Shown one piece after another: positions 1 to 9,219 of a DNA stretch of 64,000 nt; position 1 is the stretch's first letter; each line of letters starts with the position of its first letter. The notes beneath the pieces were generated by a model that worked only from the letters and a program-made list of their open reading frames with translations, did no database searches and was not told the DNA's origin. Made by a program: the position numbers and the translations under genes. This stretch comes from Staphylococcus caprae. Lineage in GTDB: Bacteria; Bacillota; Bacilli; Staphylococcales; Staphylococcaceae. The stretch spans positions 62,001 through 126,000 of the forward strand of contig NZ_PPRT01000028.1 in the NCBI RefSeq assembly GCF_002902725.1, written 5' to 3'.

Positions 1-991
1 TATCTTTACGCTTTTGTTTCAAATAATTGAGCAATTTATCGTCATCATTTAAGAGTTGTGCTTCTTCGCTCACTTCTTGATTCTGTTGGAACTTAACGTA
101 GGCTTGCTCGAAACCCTCTTCTTCGATGTCCAATGTGTCGAGAATATCTTGGATTTCATTTTGAATATAAGCGAGTTGCGCATCAGTAATGAATTCGACC
201 GTACGATGAACATAATCTTCTACAGATTCACGGTTATTATCCATTTCAACGAGATGGTTGGATAATTCATCAATTTGATTCTCCGGATGATCAAATTTAG
301 AGACGTAGTATGTATCAGTAAGATGAATATCCCAATCATTGATTGATTTCTCAACACGTGCTTTAAATGTGTCGAATGTAATTTCTTCCTCATTGTGTTT
401 ATCAATCTGATTGATGACGAAAACGACAGGAATCCCTACTTCGTTAATGCGTTTCATAAATTTGAAATTTAATGCAGATTGCACGTGATTATAGTCAACT
501 GTGTAAAATAAAATATTACTTGTGTACATAAATTGTTCTGTACTAGATTGGTGTGTTGCGACGTTGGAATCTACACCTGGTGTATCTTGAAGCGTGAATC
601 CATTGTTAAATTTGTCGGATGGGAAATTAATCTCAACTGATTCTACATCGACATTTTGACGATTCATTTGTTTCACTTCGTCATACGTTTTTAATTTTGT
701 GTATTGTTGATGCGGTAGATTTGCGATGATCCCTGGCTCGTCAGCAACTGAAACAATCGCCGTGTTACTTGTCGTTGGTACAGGTGAACTTGGTAATATA
801 TTTTGTTCAAGTAATAAATTGATTAATGTTGATTTGCCCGCTGAAAAGTGCCCCACAAACGAAGCGGTAAATTGATTGAGATATACCTTTTTTATAACCT
901 GATTAATTGTATTAACTAATGCATCATTATTTGATTTCTCTACTTCTTTTTTTAATTTATATAAAATGTCTAATTGTTCAGTATTATCCAT
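1..991 (-). CDS. Dynamin-family GTPase, N-terminal 330 residues (gene runs off the left edge)
   Basis: The reading frame opens at an ATG at 991 and continues through position 1 without a stop, so only the N-terminal part is present. Residues 47-54 form a Walker A P-loop (GHFSAGKS), residues 137-140 are the G3 DTPG motif, and NQID at 195-198 is the G4 base-recognition motif; this order and spacing are those of bacterial dynamin-like proteins. Such proteins bind and remodel membranes with GTP hydrolysis; in Firmicutes the family member DynA is linked to membrane fusion and repair. The staphylococcal orthologue is a long protein with two tandem dynamin halves, so a second GTPase would be expected beyond the window. 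Function in this organism is inferred from the family only. Confidence 0.85.
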   Translation of the reverse strand, partial: MDNTEQLDILYKLKKEVEKSNNDALVNTINQVIKKVYLNQFTASFVGHFSAGKSTLINLLLEQNILPSSPVPTTSNTAIVSVADEPGIIANLPHQQYTKLKTYDEVKQMNRQNVDVESVEINFPSDKFNNGFTLQDTPGVDSNVATHQSSTEQFMYTSNILFYTVDYNHVQSALNFKFMKRINEVGIPVVFVINQIDKHNEEEITFDTFKARVEKSINDWDIHLTDTYYVSKFDHPENQIDELSNHLVEMDNNRESVEDYVHRTVEFITDAQLAYIQNEIQDILDTLDIEEEGFEQAYVKFQQNQEVSEEAQLLNDDDKLLNYLKQKRKD

Positions 992-1049
992 GTGTTTGAA
1001 TCCCCTTTAGTTCCATCGATAAAAGATAACGCTTGGTTTATTAAGTGAA

Positions 1050-1096
1050 AAAAATTAAAAAAATTAGGTTAGTCTCAATGACAAACCCTAATTTTC
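1050..1096 (-). terminator. Rho-independent terminator after the oxidoreductase gene
   Basis: An inverted repeat pairs AATTAGG (1062-1068) with CCTAATT (1087-1093) and on the minus strand is followed by a long T-rich run. It lies about 70 bases past the stop of the gene ending at 1164. A second hairpin (ACATAGG...CCTATGT, about 1125-1147) precedes it. Confidence 0.6.
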
Positions 1097-1163
1097 AAAA
1101 GTTATGATATTTTAAATTTTATCACATAGGCTGAATAAAACCTATGTTAAAATGCTAGATTTA

Positions 1164-1802
1164 TTATTCAAACCATGCGGGTTTATCGCCTTCTGTTCCA
1201 GGTTTATTCACACCGATGTTTTCTTTTGAGTGAAGTTCTGGATTTTTAGCGATTTGAACAGCTAATGATGCGATACTTTTTCTTGAAACTTCCGTACCTC
1301 TAAATGTTTCGTCTTTTGTTGTAATTTCAAAGACATTTTCATTTTTATCAGTTAACCAACCAGGACGAATAATTGTGTAGTCTAAATCTGAGCTTTCAAT
1401 AATATCAGAAGCTTTACGATAGAGACTTAATTTTTCTCCAAATTGTTGTTTATTCCATTCATTAAATGACTCTGGTAATTCATCATAGATGCCAGGTGCT
1501 GCAACGAAAATTAAACGTTTAACGTTTTTACTATCCATAGCTTGGACAATTGTTTCAGCTTGTTTATCTAAAGAGCCGGATAAACTTGCAAATACAACAT
1601 CAACTTCATTTAAAGCTTTTTCGAGATCTTCTTTATTTTTGGCATCTCCTTCATACACTGTCACTCTATTAGAAGCATAGTCAGGGATACGATGTGCATT
1701 TCTTAAGAATAAGTCTACGTTAAAGCTAGAGTTTTCAAGAAAAATTTTAGTAGCTTCGATAGAAACTCTACCGTTAGCGCCGATAATTAATACAGTTTTC
1801 AT
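1164..1802 (-). CDS. NAD(P)-binding oxidoreductase, atypical SDR / NmrA-like
   Basis: The 212-residue protein begins with a Rossmann nucleotide-binding motif (IIGANG at residues 6-11, preceded by a hydrophobic beta strand) and reads like the single-domain NAD(P)H-binding family (YwnB/YhfK type, related to NmrA and flavin reductase-like proteins). There is no classical YxxxK catalytic pair in the usual place, so it may be a redox sensor or an epimerase-like enzyme. The ATG at 1802 is preceded by a GGGGA ribosome-binding site at good distance. It stands alone between the dynamin gene and the RNA methyltransferase, with its own terminator. The substrate cannot be told from the sequence. Confidence 0.8.
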   Translation of the reverse strand: MKTVLIIGANGRVSIEATKIFLENSSFNVDLFLRNAHRIPDYASNRVTVYEGDAKNKEDLEKALNEVDVVFASLSGSLDKQAETIVQAMDSKNVKRLIFVAAPGIYDELPESFNEWNKQQFGEKLSLYRKASDIIESSDLDYTIIRPGWLTDKNENVFEITTKDETFRGTEVSRKSIASLAVQIAKNPELHSKENIGVNKPGTEGDKPAWFE

Positions 1803-1960
1803 ATTGATATTCCCCTTTCTGGTCGTCTTATTTATTTTATATTATTATTTTTTAAAAAATTAAAACACTCTTATTCAACTGTACTACAGTAGCGATAAGA
1901 GTGCGAATGAATTGATTTTCAAGGTTATTACTATTACACGAAAAGAACAAAATGTAAACC

Positions 1961-3097
1961 TTATGATTTAGATTCAGGTTTTTTACCCCAATATTGATAA
2001 TACGTACATTCAATATATCCATTAAATAATTTACGGCGTTTCGTCGCTTTACGATTGACTAAATATTCAAATTCCTTATTACTTGTCAAAATATAAGTAG
2101 ATAAGTAAGGATGTTCTTTCATTAACGTTCCGATATAGCGATACATTTCTTCAACCTCTTCACGGTCGCCGATACGTTCACCATAAGGTGGATTTCCTAC
2201 TAGGGCTACAGGTCCTTCAGAATCAATGGTTAACGTATTCACATCTTTAACTGAAAATTGAATAATGTCACTGAGTCCTACTTCTTCAGCGTTACGTTTC
2301 GCAATTTCAATCATTTCTGGATCGATATCAGAAGCATAGACTTCTATTTCTTTATCATAATCAGCCATTTGATCAGCTTCGTCACGTAGTTTATCGTAAA
2401 TATTTGGTGGCATCATATTCCACTCTTCTGATACAAAGTCTCTATTAAATCCTGGCGCAATGTTTTGAGCAATTAAACATGCTTCAATTGCGATGGTACC
2501 TGAACCGCAGAAAGGATCGATAAGTGGCGTATCTCCCTTCCAATTTGCTAAACGAATTAAACTCGCAGCTAATGTTTCTTTGATCGGAGCTTCACCTTGT
2601 GCCAAGCGGTAGCCACGTTTATTGAGTCCAGATCCTGATGTGTCAATTGTTAATAACACATTGTCTTTAAGTATCGCTACTTCAACTGGATATTTGGCGC
2701 CAGTTTCATTAAGCCAACCTTTTTCTTGATAAGCTTTCTTAAGGCGTTCCACAATTGCCTTCTTAGTAATGGCTTGGCAATCAGGTACACTGTGTAATGT
2801 TGATTTAACGCTACGTCCTTGCACTGGGAAGTTACCTTCTTTGTCGATAATTGTTTCCCAAGGTAACGCCTTAGTTTGTTCGAATAAGTCGTCAAATGTT
2901 TTCGCATCAAAACGGCCCATGACAATTTTGATACGGTCAGCCGTTCGTAACCACAAGTTGCACTTGACGATTGCTGTTTCGTCTCCTTCAAAGAAGATGC
3001 GTCCATTTTCGACTTGTGTATCATATCCAAGCTCTTGTATTTCTTTAGCTACAACTGCTTCAAGTCCCATTGGGCACACTGCTAATAATTGAAACAT
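1961..3097 (-). CDS. ypsC: THUMP-domain class I SAM-dependent RNA methyltransferase (YpsC/RlmL type)
   Basis: A 378-residue protein with an N-terminal ferredoxin-like plus THUMP RNA-binding region (about residues 1-160) and a C-terminal Rossmann methyltransferase domain. SAM motif I is DPFCGSGT at 194-201, an acidic motif II follows at ASDIDP (about 255-260), and the catalytic NPPY tetrad is at 302-305, the signature of amino-group methylation on a base. By homology to E. coli RlmL it probably makes N2-methylguanosine in 23S rRNA, but the Gram-positive YpsC branch is less well studied. It is divergent enough from the RlmK half that only the RlmL-like part is present. In Bacillus and Staphylococcus the gene sits next to rnpB and gpsB, as here. 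Confidence 0.88.
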   Translation of the reverse strand: MFQLLAVCPMGLEAVVAKEIQELGYDTQVENGRIFFEGDETAIVKCNLWLRTADRIKIVMGRFDAKTFDDLFEQTKALPWETIIDKEGNFPVQGRSVKSTLHSVPDCQAITKKAIVERLKKAYQEKGWLNETGAKYPVEVAILKDNVLLTIDTSGSGLNKRGYRLAQGEAPIKETLAASLIRLANWKGDTPLIDPFCGSGTIAIEACLIAQNIAPGFNRDFVSEEWNMMPPNIYDKLRDEADQMADYDKEIEVYASDIDPEMIEIAKRNAEEVGLSDIIQFSVKDVNTLTIDSEGPVALVGNPPYGERIGDREEVEEMYRYIGTLMKEHPYLSTYILTSNKEFEYLVNRKATKRRKLFNGYIECTYYQYWGKKPESKS

Positions 3098-3245
3098 GTC
3101 TTTACTCCTTTATACGTGTTGTCTGTATTTTATCAAATTTATATATCAATTTTAATACTTTCAATTTATTGTAATCATTTTACTGTTATTTAGGAAAATG
3201 TCTGCGTTGATTGATGTCGTTGAGATGTTTAATGGTAATTTTTAA

Positions 3246-3280
3246 AATTAAAAAAGCTCTCCATCACAATGGGGAGAGCT
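3246..3280 (-). terminator. rnpB terminator
   Basis: An 8-bp stem AGCTCTCC/GGAGAGCT (3255-3262 with 3273-3280) followed on the minus strand by a T-run. It lies immediately after the 3' end of the RNase P RNA. Confidence 0.85.
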
Positions 3281-3289
3281 AAACTAGTC

Positions 3290-3688
3290 GTAATATTTCT
3301 GTAAGCCATGTTCTGTACCGTTGTACTCATAACGTGTACTAGTTACACTGGTACGTCGGTGGTAACCATCTGTCTACATACTTTCACGTTCGTATGAAAG
3401 TCGTCTCGTTTATACGTTGAATTCCGCTAAACAAGTGCTCCTACCAAATTTGGATTGCTCACTCGAGGGGTTTACCGCGTTCCACCTTTTATATTTCTAT
3501 AAAAGCTACGTCACTGTGGCACTTTCAAACTATTCTAACCATATCAAATGACTTAGGTTATTTCATTGCCGTCAAATTAATGCCTTGATTTATTGTTTCA
3601 TCAAGCACGAACACTACAGTCATCTCAGACTGTGTGAGCATGGACTTTCCTCTATATTGCTATAGCGATTACCCGAAATATCACTTTT
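3290..3688 (-). ncRNA. rnpB: RNase P RNA (class B, Firmicutes type)
   Basis: Read on the minus strand, the conserved RNase P core elements appear in order: a 5' region with GGGTAATCGC, the universally conserved GAGGAAAGTCCATGCTC (about 3632-3655), AAAGTGCCACAGTGACG, GGAACGCGGTAAACCCCTCGAG (about 3465-3490; CR-IV region, here quoted in parts), GCGGAATTCAACG, and at the 3' end ACATGGCTTACAGAA which pairs with the 5' part. Length near 400 nt is usual for the type B ribozyme of Bacillus and Staphylococcus. It processes the 5' ends of tRNA precursors with the RnpA protein. Ends are estimated: the 5' end from the GTGATATTTCGGG segment and the 3' end from the terminator position, each within about 5 nt. 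Confidence 0.95.
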
Positions 3689-3731
3689 GCGATTATAACA
3701 CAATTTTAAGTCGATAAGTAAATAAATTTGA

Positions 3732-4070
3732 TTATTTACCGAATACCGCTTTTTCTAAATTAGAAATACGTTTTAAAATATCTACATTGTTTGATGAGTT
3801 ATTGGCACCGTTAGAAGAAAAGTTTTTATTTTCTTGTGGTCTTGTTGTAGCAACACGAAGTCTTAATTCTTCAAGTTCTTTTTTTAGTTTATGATTTTCT
3901 TCTGATAGTTTAACAACTTCATTATTCATGTCTGCCATTTTTTGATAATCTGTAATAATATCATCTAAAAAAGCGTCTACTTCTTCTCTTCTATAGCCAC
4001 GAGCCATAGTTTTTTCGAAGTCTTTCTCATAAATATCTTTTGCTGATAATTTTAATGAAACATCTGACAT
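3732..4070 (-). CDS. gpsB: Cell division protein GpsB
   Basis: The 112-residue protein starts at the ATG at 4070 (preceded by AGGTGG 8 bases upstream); a longer frame upstream overlaps ypsA and has no good ribosome-binding site. The N-terminal 70 residues are a DivIVA-like membrane-binding coiled coil ([13 protein letters not shown] at about 26-38, then heptads through RLRV), a short low-complexity linker follows, and the C-terminal helix (about residues 92-112) is the trimerisation segment. GpsB links the divisome to penicillin-binding proteins and in S. aureus also binds FtsZ. It is immediately downstream of ypsA (gap 11 bases) and upstream of rnpB, the usual arrangement in Firmicutes. Confidence 0.95.
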   Translation of the reverse strand: MSDVSLKLSAKDIYEKDFEKTMARGYRREEVDAFLDDIITDYQKMADMNNEVVKLSEENHKLKKELEELRLRVATTRPQENKNFSSNGANNSSNNVDILKRISNLEKAVFGK

Positions 4071-4081
4071 CTTTTTCCACC

Positions 4082-4648
4082 TCATTCGAAACTTTGATCT
4101 TGAGACCACTGCAAGTCGTTGATGAAGTCAGTGAGTTCATCAAACGTCACAATATCACAAGTATAGTTTGTTTTTTCCATAAATTCAACTAACATCCTTT
4201 TGAAGAACTTTGGGCTGGCCTCTTGTTCTTCGTCATAAATTAGAATGGTATAGTCTGTATGATCTAGCATAAATTGATCAGCTTGTTTGAACTGATATGG
4301 ACCTTGGTATTCTGAATGATGAATGCTTTCCGTAAAATCAGCTTGCTGCACTATGGATGTGTACTTGGCCTGATTCTGTTCATTCCATCTATTCGTATGG
4401 CCGAGAAAAGGAGTAATAATTCCTAACTTTAATTCTGGATAACTCTCTTTAAGTTCAATTACAACTTCAGCAGTCCATAATTCAATACCCATTTGTCCTT
4501 GAATCAGAACCCATTCTAGACCTTCATCTATTAATTGTTCTAATTTATGTGCTATGAATTTCTTTAAATATGAAACTTCTGGAGCATCATCTTTGAATAT
4601 ATTTAATTCAAAAGATTTGTATCCAGTAACATAAACAGTTTTAACCAT
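4082..4648 (-). CDS. ypsA: YpsA-family SLOG-domain protein (DUF1273)
   Basis: A 188-residue single-domain protein of the SLOG/LOG superfamily, which binds nucleotide-like ligands. The N-terminal strand is followed by a glycine-containing turn (VTGYKS at about 5-10) and the middle contains the QGQMGIE-type segment typical of YpsA. The start is set at 4648 because GAGGGTG precedes that ATG; an in-frame ATG four codons upstream lacks a proper site. The gene is next to gpsB in many Firmicutes, and the B. subtilis and S. aureus YpsA proteins affect cell division when overproduced, which agrees with the neighbourhood. The biochemical role is unknown. Confidence 0.9.
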   Translation of the reverse strand: MVKTVYVTGYKSFELNIFKDDAPEVSYLKKFIAHKLEQLIDEGLEWVLIQGQMGIELWTAEVVIELKESYPELKLGIITPFLGHTNRWNEQNQAKYTSIVQQADFTESIHHSEYQGPYQFKQADQFMLDHTDYTILIYDEEQEASPKFFKRMLVEFMEKTNYTCDIVTFDELTDFINDLQWSQDQSFE

Positions 4649-4659
4649 ATTCACCCTCA

Positions 4660-4992
4660 TTAAACATGATGCGTTAAAATATTTTTTAAATCGTACTGTA
4701 CACTTTTGATTTTCTCAGTGAAAAGTTTTCGACTTGTACGTTTAAAATGACATTCTACAGATAAAGATTGAATATTAGATATGAGTAAATTGAATTTTGT
4801 TGGTGTCATATACGGCATATTAATTATCTGTTTATCATAATTTTTTAAATCATCGAGTTTGCTATCGATTGATTCGGTGTAAGGTTGTACGACGTCGTAA
4901 AAATCGTAATCTATCTCTGATGATTTAACTCTTTCAAAACGATGATTCATTTCAGTGATTTCTATGATGAGTTGTTCTATTAAATGTTGCAT
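4660..4992 (-). CDS. YppE-like protein of unknown function (DUF1798)
   Basis: A 110-residue mostly helical protein matching the DUF1798/YppE family by size, position and the alternating charged/hydrophobic helices. It has no signal peptide, membrane segment or cysteine cluster. Its stop overlaps the region of the ypsA ribosome-binding site (11 bases between stop and the preferred ypsA start), so it is probably the first gene of a yppE-ypsA-gpsB unit. It has a strong AGGAGGC-type ribosome-binding site before the ATG at 4992. No function is established for the family. Confidence 0.75.
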   Translation of the reverse strand: MQHLIEQLIIEITEMNHRFERVKSSEIDYDFYDVVQPYTESIDSKLDDLKNYDKQIINMPYMTPTKFNLLISNIQSLSVECHFKRTSRKLFTEKIKSVQYDLKNILTHHV

Positions 4993-5080
4993 AAGGATGC
5001 CTCCTACAAAATTAATTTAACACAACATGAAAGCGTAAGTCATGTAAATATATATTCTAATACTATTGATTATCTTTTTT

Positions 5081-5402
5081 GTCGACTAAGCTGAAACAAC
5101 AATACTTCGTATTGCTTTGCTCCCTTGCCGCGGGCATGGCTTGGGAGTGATACAGAATTCTAGAATTTAAGAATTCGTATTATCACCCCCGCAAGGATGA
5201 TTAGATGTTGAGCCATTTTGTGAGCTCAATATCAATCAGCTACTGCGTAGCCTGTCTTTTAAAAATCAACTGACTAACAAGTTGTCTCAAGACACATGCT
5301 ATTCCTGCAGGCGTGTCGCCGTCAATACTCCGTTAAGCAATGGCGAATTCTTGTTTTATAAGGTTCTCTATCAGTCCATATAATTAATTTTATTATGTCG
5401 AC
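5081..5402. repeat. Structured intergenic element bounded by GTCGAC, upstream of recU
   Basis: Within the ~700-base gap between the yppE-like gene and recU lies a 322-base stretch that begins and ends with the hexamer GTCGAC (5081-5086 and 5397-5402) and is richer in G+C than its surroundings. It contains several inverted repeats: CAATAC/GTATTG at about 5100, GTGATAC..GAATTC with GAATTC..GTATTATCAC (about 5147-5188), TTGAGC/GCTCAA (about 5210-5231) and GCTAC/GTAGC near 5240. No open reading frame with a ribosome-binding site is present. It looks like a staphylococcal intergenic repetitive unit or a structured RNA, but only one copy is in this window, so repeat status is inference. Confidence 0.45.
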
Positions 5403-5699
5403 AAACTCATTAATAATTTCATTGAATGTTTTCTTTTGCGATGGAATGTTAATAGATGTTGGAAAATGATAATTGAAAAATTATTGAGAGCGTCATTTAA
5501 ATTATAAAAATTGAATAACTTAAAGGTTACATTTATCTTTCATTTGTGAAAGAAACCGTGACAGAATAACTTAATCACGTTAAAATAGTGAATGATGTAT
5601 GTTTGTTTAATGACATATACATTCAAAAACTAGAGTTTGATTGAATCTTTTCTTATTATATAGCAGTTATTTTTTAATCAAACTTGTGTGGTGAATATA
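5403..5699 (+). other. AT-rich leader and promoter region of recU-pbp2
   Basis: This 300-base AT-rich stretch between the structured element and recU holds no supportable gene. It must carry the promoter of the recU-pbp2 operon; several poor matches to sigma-A hexamers exist but none stands out enough to call. In S. aureus, pbp2 is transcribed both from a promoter before recU and from one inside recU, and is induced by cell-wall stress through VraSR; I could not recognise a VraR site with confidence here. Confidence 0.4.
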
Positions 5700-6326
5700 A
5701 TGAATTATCCTAATGGTAAACCATACTCTAAAAATAAGTCTTTGGACGGACGCAACCCATCGCCATTTTCAAGTAACATTGAATACGGTGGACGCGGGAT
5801 GTCACTGGAAAAAGATATTGAGCACTCTAATGCTTATTATCTTAAGAGTGGCATAGCAGTCATTCATAAAAAGCCTACCCCCGTTCAAATAGTGAATGTT
5901 CACTATCCTAAACGAAGCAAGGCTGTGATAAATGAAGCTTATTTTCGTACACCTTCAACAACTGATTATAACGGTGTTTATAATGGTTATTATATCGATT
6001 TTGAGGCAAAGGAAACGAAGAATAAAACTTCTTTTCCATTAAATAATATTCACTCGCATCAAGTTGAACATATGAAAAATACATATCTTCAAAAGGGAAT
6101 TGTTTTTCTTATGATACGTTTTAAAACGCTTGATGAAGTCTATATTTTGCCTTATTCAAAATTTGAATTTTATTGGGAAAGATACATCCAAGAAATTAAA
6201 AAATCGATTACTGTTGAAGAAATTCGGAAAAATGGTTACCATATTCCTTATCAATATCAACCAAGATTGGATTACCTCAAAGCAGTTGATAAGTTGATAT
6301 TAGATGAAAGTGAGGACCGCGTATGA
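5700..6326 (+). CDS. recU: Holliday junction resolvase RecU
   Basis: A 208-residue resolvase of the RecU/Hjc-like nuclease fold. The start chosen is the ATG at 5700, which gives the usual family length and begins MNYPNGKPY; two GTG codons lie 10-12 bases upstream in frame but read as part of the ribosome-binding region (GTGGTG). The metal-binding active-site residues are D89 (TTDY), D100, E102 and K104 (DFEAKETK). RecU resolves recombination intermediates and supports chromosome segregation with RuvAB. The gene overlaps pbp2 by four bases (ATGA), so the two are translationally coupled, as in other staphylococci and bacilli. Confidence 0.95.
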   Translation: MNYPNGKPYSKNKSLDGRNPSPFSSNIEYGGRGMSLEKDIEHSNAYYLKSGIAVIHKKPTPVQIVNVHYPKRSKAVINEAYFRTPSTTDYNGVYNGYYIDFEAKETKNKTSFPLNNIHSHQVEHMKNTYLQKGIVFLMIRFKTLDEVYILPYSKFEFYWERYIQEIKKSITVEEIRKNGYHIPYQYQPRLDYLKAVDKLILDESEDRV

Positions 6327-8569
6327 CGGAAAATAAAGGGTCTTCTCAACCTAAAAAGAATAATAGTAAAACTGGTGGGAAGTCCGACGGAAAAAAGAAT
6401 AGGAATGTTAAGAGAACGATCATCAAGATCATTGGCTTTATGATTATCGCCTTTTTCGTTCTGTTGCTACTTGGTATCTTGTTGTTTGCTTACTATGCAT
6501 GGAAAGCACCAGCTTTTACCGAGTCCAAATTAGAAGATCCAATTCCAGCTAAGATTTACGATAAAAATGGAGATCTGGTTAAAACATTGGATAACGGCCA
6601 ACGTCATGAACACGTCAACATTAAAGACGTGCCTAAAAATATGAAATACGCCGTTTTAGCTACAGAAGATAATCGATTCTATCATCATGGTGCGCTAGAT
6701 TATAAACGTTTATTTGGTGCTGTTGGGAAAAACTTAACTGGTGGATTCGGTGCTCAAGGTGCGTCAACATTAACACAACAAGTTGTTAAAGACTCATTCT
6801 TAACGCAACAAAAATCTATCGGTCGTAAAGCTCAAGAAGCTTACCTCTCCTACCGTCTTGAACAAGAATATAGTAAAGATGAAATTTTCCAAGTTTACTT
6901 GAATAAAATTTACTATTCTGACGGTGTAACAGGTGTTAAAGCTGCTGCTAAGTATTACTTCAACAAGGACTTGAAGGACTTAAACTTAGCTGAAGAAGCT
7001 TATCTTGCAGGTTTACCACAGGTTCCAAACCTTTATAACATCTATAACAATCCAAAAGAAGCTAACGATCGTAAAGATACAGTTCTTTACTTAATGCATA
7101 AACATCATAGAATTAGTGACAAGCAATATGCTGATGCTAAGAAGATCAATCTTAAAGCGAACTTAGTTGAACGTACTAAGAAAGAACGTCAAGTTAACGG
7201 TAATGAAAAAGATACAGAGTATGATTCATATGTTAACTTTGTTCAATCAGAATTAATGAACAACAAATACTTCAAAGACAAAAACTTAGGTAATGTCTTA
7301 CAAAGTGGTATTAAGATTTACACTAACATGGACAAAGATGTTCAAAAAACGCTTCAAGATCGTATTGATAATGGTGGTTCTAACTACTATAAAAATGATG
7401 ACCAACAAGTCGGTGCAACTATCTTAGATAGTAAAACTGGTGGACTCGTAGCTATATCTGGTGGACGTAATTACAAAAACGTAGTTGAACGTAACCAAGC
7501 TACTGATGCACACCCTACTGGTTCTTCATTAAAACCATTCTTAGCTTATGGACCAGCTATTGAAAACATGCAATGGGCTACAAACCATGCGATTCAAGAC
7601 GAATCATCATATTGGGTTGATGGCTCAGAATTTAGAAACTATGACACTAAGAGTCATGGTAATGTATCTGCTTATGATGCTTTACGTCAAAGTTTCAACA
7701 TTCCTGCCCTTAAAACTTGGCAACAAGTTAAAAAATCAGCAGGAAACGATGCACCTAAGAAATTCGCTTCAAAAGTTGGCTTAGATTATAGTGGTAAAAT
7801 AGGTCCATCAGAAGTACTCGGTGGTTCATCTTCTGAATTCTCACCTACTCAATTAGCTTCTGCATTCGCTGCAATTGCTAATGGTGGTACTTATAACAAT
7901 GCCCACTCTATTCAAAAAGTTGTTACTCACGATGGTGACACGATTGAATATGATCATTCTAGTCACAAAGCGATGAAAGATTATACAGCTTACATGTTAG
8001 CTGAAATCTTAAAAGGTACATTTAAAGCATACGGTTCAGCGTATGGACACGGTGTTTCTGGAGTTAATTTAGGTGCGAAAACTGGTACTGGTACGTATGG
8101 TGCTGAAATTTATCAACAATATAACCTACCAGATAGTGCAGCTAAAGACGTATGGATTAACGGATTTAGTCCTCAATACACAATGTCAGTATGGATGGGC
8201 TTCAATAAAGTTAAACAATACGGTACTAACTCATTTGTCGGCCACTCTCAACAAGAATATCCACAATATCTTTTCCAAGATGTAATGTCAGATATTTCTT
8301 CTAAAGATGGCGAAGACTTCAAGAAACCTAAAGATGTTAATGGTAGCGATGGTGATAACTTATCTGTTGCAGGACACCCTGACAATAACACTACGAACCG
8401 CAGTGTTCACGGAGATAGCGATACTTCTTCTTCAAGTTCAAGCAACGGTTCATCATCAAGCTCTAACAGTAGTTCAGGCAATACTAACGGCTCATCTCAA
8501 AGTAGCTCAGGTAATGCACTGACACGACTATTTAACTTAAATGCAATTTTTGATGATAAAGCATCATAA
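6323..8569 (+). CDS. pbp2: Penicillin-binding protein 2, bifunctional class A
   Basis: A 748-residue class A PBP. After a basic cytoplasmic tail (1-30) there is one membrane helix (about 33-58), then a GT51 glycosyltransferase domain with catalytic E115 in the EDNRFYHHG motif and the QGASTLTQQ motif at 145-153, and a transpeptidase domain with active-site S401 (SSLK 401-404), SFN at 457-459 and KTG at 586-588. It polymerises and cross-links peptidoglycan at the septum; in methicillin-resistant staphylococci its glycosyltransferase cooperates with PBP2a. The last ~70 residues are a Ser/Asn/Gly-rich tail, longer than I expect for the S. aureus protein. Start overlaps the recU stop. Transcription ends at the hairpin inside repeat copy A. 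Confidence 0.97.
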   Translation: MTENKGSSQPKKNNSKTGGKSDGKKNRNVKRTIIKIIGFMIIAFFVLLLLGILLFAYYAWKAPAFTESKLEDPIPAKIYDKNGDLVKTLDNGQRHEHVNIKDVPKNMKYAVLATEDNRFYHHGALDYKRLFGAVGKNLTGGFGAQGASTLTQQVVKDSFLTQQKSIGRKAQEAYLSYRLEQEYSKDEIFQVYLNKIYYSDGVTGVKAAAKYYFNKDLKDLNLAEEAYLAGLPQVPNLYNIYNNPKEANDRKDTVLYLMHKHHRISDKQYADAKKINLKANLVERTKKERQVNGNEKDTEYDSYVNFVQSELMNNKYFKDKNLGNVLQSGIKIYTNMDKDVQKTLQDRIDNGGSNYYKNDDQQVGATILDSKTGGLVAISGGRNYKNVVERNQATDAHPTGSSLKPFLAYGPAIENMQWATNHAIQDESSYWVDGSEFRNYDTKSHGNVSAYDALRQSFNIPALKTWQQVKKSAGNDAPKKFASKVGLDYSGKIGPSEVLGGSSSEFSPTQLASAFAAIANGGTYNNAHSIQKVVTHDGDTIEYDHSSHKAMKDYTAYMLAEILKGTFKAYGSAYGHGVSGVNLGAKTGTGTYGAEIYQQYNLPDSAAKDVWINGFSPQYTMSVWMGFNKVKQYGTNSFVGHSQQEYPQYLFQDVMSDISSKDGEDFKKPKDVNGSDGDNLSVAGHPDNNTTNRSVHGDSDTSSSSSSNGSSSSSNSSSGNTNGSSQSSSGNALTRLFNLNAIFDDKAS

Positions 8570-8580
8570 TTCATTTAAAA

Positions 8581-8808
8581 AGGAGGCTGGGACATAATTA
8601 ATTGTCTTAGCCTTCTTAACATATTGGCAGTAGATGTCTGAATTGAAAGTGCGCTTAAATTAAGCTTCTCTCAATCCTAGCCATCCTTGCCGGCGGGGCC
8701 CCAACACAGAGAATTTCTTTATAAGAAATTCTACAATCAATGAAAGTTGGGAGAGGGACAACGAAAATAATTTAGCTAAATTATATTTCTGTCCCTCTCC
8801 CTCTTTTT
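8581..8808 (+). repeat. Staphylococcal intergenic repeat with STAR-like core, copy A
   Basis: This 228-base unit begins 11 bases after the pbp2 stop and is closely similar to the reverse complement of 53060-53281. It contains a hairpin GGCTGGGACA/TGTCTTAGCC (8585-8612), the core GGCGGGGCCCCAACACA (8692-8708) whose complement fits the STAR consensus TNTGTTGNGGCCCN, a perfect 10-bp hairpin AGAATTTCTT/AAGAAATTCT (about 8711-8733), and a 12-bp GC-rich stem at its end. Such units are scattered between genes in staphylococci. It carries no coding sequence. Confidence 0.8.
8749..8808 (+). terminator. pbp2 operon terminator formed by the repeat's last hairpin
   Basis: GGGAGAGGGACA pairs with TGTCCCTCTCCC, with further pairing in the AT-rich middle (AATAATTT/AAATTATATT), and a T-run follows at about 8803. 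It is in the right place to end recU-pbp2 transcription. Confidence 0.7.
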
Positions 8809-8815
8809 GTATACA

Positions 8816-8874
8816 AAAACCCTCATTTATGCACTTTATAGGTCTTAATGCCTTTTAGTCATAAGTGAGGGTTT
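8816..8874 (-). terminator. Terminator of the dnaD-nth-ypoC group
   Basis: On the minus strand AAACCCTCACTTATG pairs with CATAAATGAGGGTTT with one mismatch, followed by a T-rich stretch. It lies directly after the ypoC stop. Confidence 0.75.
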
Positions 8875-8879
8875 ATTTA

Positions 8880-9215
8880 CTATTTATTGTTTTGTCGTTT
8901 CTTTCTTATTTGATAAGATGCATTCATTTTAATCAACTCAGATTTTAACGTTTTCATCTGGCGATACCCCATAAAATGATATTTTCTTGCGACCATATAA
9001 TGATAACGTTCGTCAAAATTCATTGGTACTACAGGATATTCGCTAAGCTTATCAAAGTTGATGTGGTCAATTTCGTTAATTTGTTTAAAGTAATTCAATA
9101 TCATTTCAAAGTAATCATCAATAACTGGTTGAGCTTCTTGTGATTTTAATTTTTTCTGACTTGCATATGCATCTAATTGTGTTTCAAGTTGTTCGAAATC
9201 ACTTTTTTCAATCAT
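8880..9215 (-). CDS. ypoC: YpoC-like protein of unknown function
   Basis: A 111-residue, lysine-rich, mostly helical protein with no membrane segment. Its position immediately after nth (gap of four bases) and its size match YpoC, which in B. subtilis lies in the dnaD-nth-ypoC-ponA segment. The aromatic cluster FDERYHYMVARKYHFMGY in the second half is the most distinctive part. No function is established. The gene is convergent with recU-pbp2. Confidence 0.75.
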   Translation of the reverse strand: MIEKSDFEQLETQLDAYASQKKLKSQEAQPVIDDYFEMILNYFKQINEIDHINFDKLSEYPVVPMNFDERYHYMVARKYHFMGYRQMKTLKSELIKMNASYQIRKKRQNNK

Positions 9216-9219
9216 GGAA

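Noticed and set aside
2677-3030. 117-codon minus-strand frame inside the RNA methyltransferase gene
   Set aside because: Out-of-frame shadow of a well-supported gene, without a ribosome-binding site.
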